From Alphaproteobacteria bacterium (GTDB taxonomy: Bacteria > Pseudomonadota > Alphaproteobacteria > JAUHZY01), in NCBI GenBank assembly GCA_030425825.1, contig JAUHZY010000001.1:1398834-1462833 (forward strand): a stretch of DNA of 64,000 bases. Direction: 5' to 3'. Shown here one piece after another: positions 63,467 to 64,000 of this stretch. A program made the translations under genes and the position numbers. How positions within the stretch are numbered: position 1 is the stretch's first letter; each line of letters starts with the position of its first letter. The notes under the pieces were generated by a model that saw nothing but the letters and a program-made list of their open reading frames with translations, searched no databases and was not told the origin of the DNA.

Positions 63467-64000
63467 GTGGAGGATACCATTAAAAATTTAAAATACAAAG
63501 ACTCTGGTGTGAATATAGATGCAGGAAATGATCTTGTTGATAAAATTAAACCTGACCTTAAAAAAACACACCGTCCGGGTGCAAATGTTGATATTGGTGG
63601 GTTTGGCGGCCTTTTTGATTTAAAAGCCGCAGGTTTTAAAGACCCAATTTTAGTGTCTGGTACAGACGGGGTTGGCACAAAGTTAAAAGTTGCAATTGAG
63701 ACAGGTCGACATGACACGGTTGGTATCGATTTGGTTGCGATGTGCGTTAATGATCTGATTGTTCAGGGTGCTGAGCCCCTTTTCTTTCTTGATTATTATG
63801 CTTGTAGTGCGCTTGAGGTTGATGATGCAGCGGATGTGATCAAGGGCATCGCAGAAGGTTGCGCGATTTCGGGTTGTGCGCTGATTGGTGGTGAGACAGC
63901 AGAGATGCCTGGTATGTACACCAAGGGTGACTATGACCTTGCAGGGTTTTGTGTCGGTGCTGTTGAGCGTGAAGGCGTTATCACAGGCCAAAGCATTACA
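63467..64000 (+). CDS. purM: Phosphoribosylformylglycinamidine cyclo-ligase, 5' part
   Basis: The frame is open to the window edge (178 codons seen; the gene is normally about 345). The enzyme makes aminoimidazole ribotide in purine synthesis. [30 protein letters not shown], the ATP-binding [14 protein letters not shown] and [13 protein letters not shown] are diagnostic. The best conventional start is GTG at 63467, but GGAGG lies just after it, 5 bases before an ATT at 63479, so a rare ATT start is possible. Confidence 0.95.
   Translation, partial: MEDTIKNLKYKDSGVNIDAGNDLVDKIKPDLKKTHRPGANVDIGGFGGLFDLKAAGFKDPILVSGTDGVGTKLKVAIETGRHDTVGIDLVAMCVNDLIVQGAEPLFFLDYYACSALEVDDAADVIKGIAEGCAISGCALIGGETAEMPGMYTKGDYDLAGFCVGAVEREGVITGQSIT

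Overview
The window looks like a chromosomal segment of an AT-rich alphaproteobacterium. The evidence is gene order: rho-hemJ-hemH-hemE facing ppsR-maf-aroE-coaE, mdh-sucC-sucD, DUF2066-perM-hda beside purM, and ihfA next to a MerR regulator. A perfect TTAA-N7-TTAA motif of the CtrA type supports the same placement. I cannot name the genus; a Rhodospirillales- or Micavibrio-like lineage is a guess. No rRNA, CRISPR array, insertion sequence or integrase was seen.

Layout. 0-6.7 kb: a cold-shock protein, a DEAD-box helicase, a Usp/SulP pair, recQ and a PhnA-like protein. 6.7-21.2 kb: a dense accessory block of envelope and stress genes. It holds Kdp-like regulators without a Kdp pump, a phospholipase D, DUF1269, a lone dihydrolipoyl-dehydrogenase-like enzyme, two DUF1328 proteins, MgtC, MscS, CsbD, Pmp3, a GltS-like carrier, ElaB/YqjD-like and holin-like proteins, an AI-2E transporter, an entericidin and an XRE regulator. 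It ends at the 3' end of a tRNA-Ser(GCU). Several start regions in this block carry long perfect inverted repeats, two of which contain the start codon. 21.4-37.7 kb: housekeeping genes, namely LPS-type glycosyltransferases, ihfA, tyrS, a giant AsmA-like protein, bcp, yfgM-bamB, folK, trmJ, rnd, an orphan YejA-like binding protein, hisN, cytochrome c and rsfS. 38-47 kb: hslVU, rho and haem genes on the minus strand, and ppsR-maf-aroE-coaE on the plus strand. They diverge from a 274-base AT-rich gap with DnaA boxes and a CtrA-type box, which is the likely chromosome origin. 47-52 kb: yifB, rlmB, sucD, sucC and mdh.

52.3-60.6 kb is the most unusual part. Five consecutive minus-strand genes that I cannot assign to a known system follow their own strong promoter, whose -35 element overlaps the hda stop codon. 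Four encode exported proteins. Two are paralogues (440 and 363 aa) with a conserved cysteine pair and a C-terminal block of five heptads with proline at position 2. The third is a 362-aa exported protein. The fourth is a 1209-aa protein that joins a half substrate-binding-protein-like lobe to a roughly 330-residue Ser/Thr/Gln/Pro-rich linker and a cysteine-bearing helical region. The fifth is a cytoplasmic 371-aa protein. I read this as a candidate undescribed envelope or secretion-related assembly. The VirB5/TrbJ resemblance of the two paralogues is only a weak hypothesis.

60.6-64 kb: hda, a second AI-2E transporter and a DUF2066 protein, diverging from purM, which runs off the right edge.
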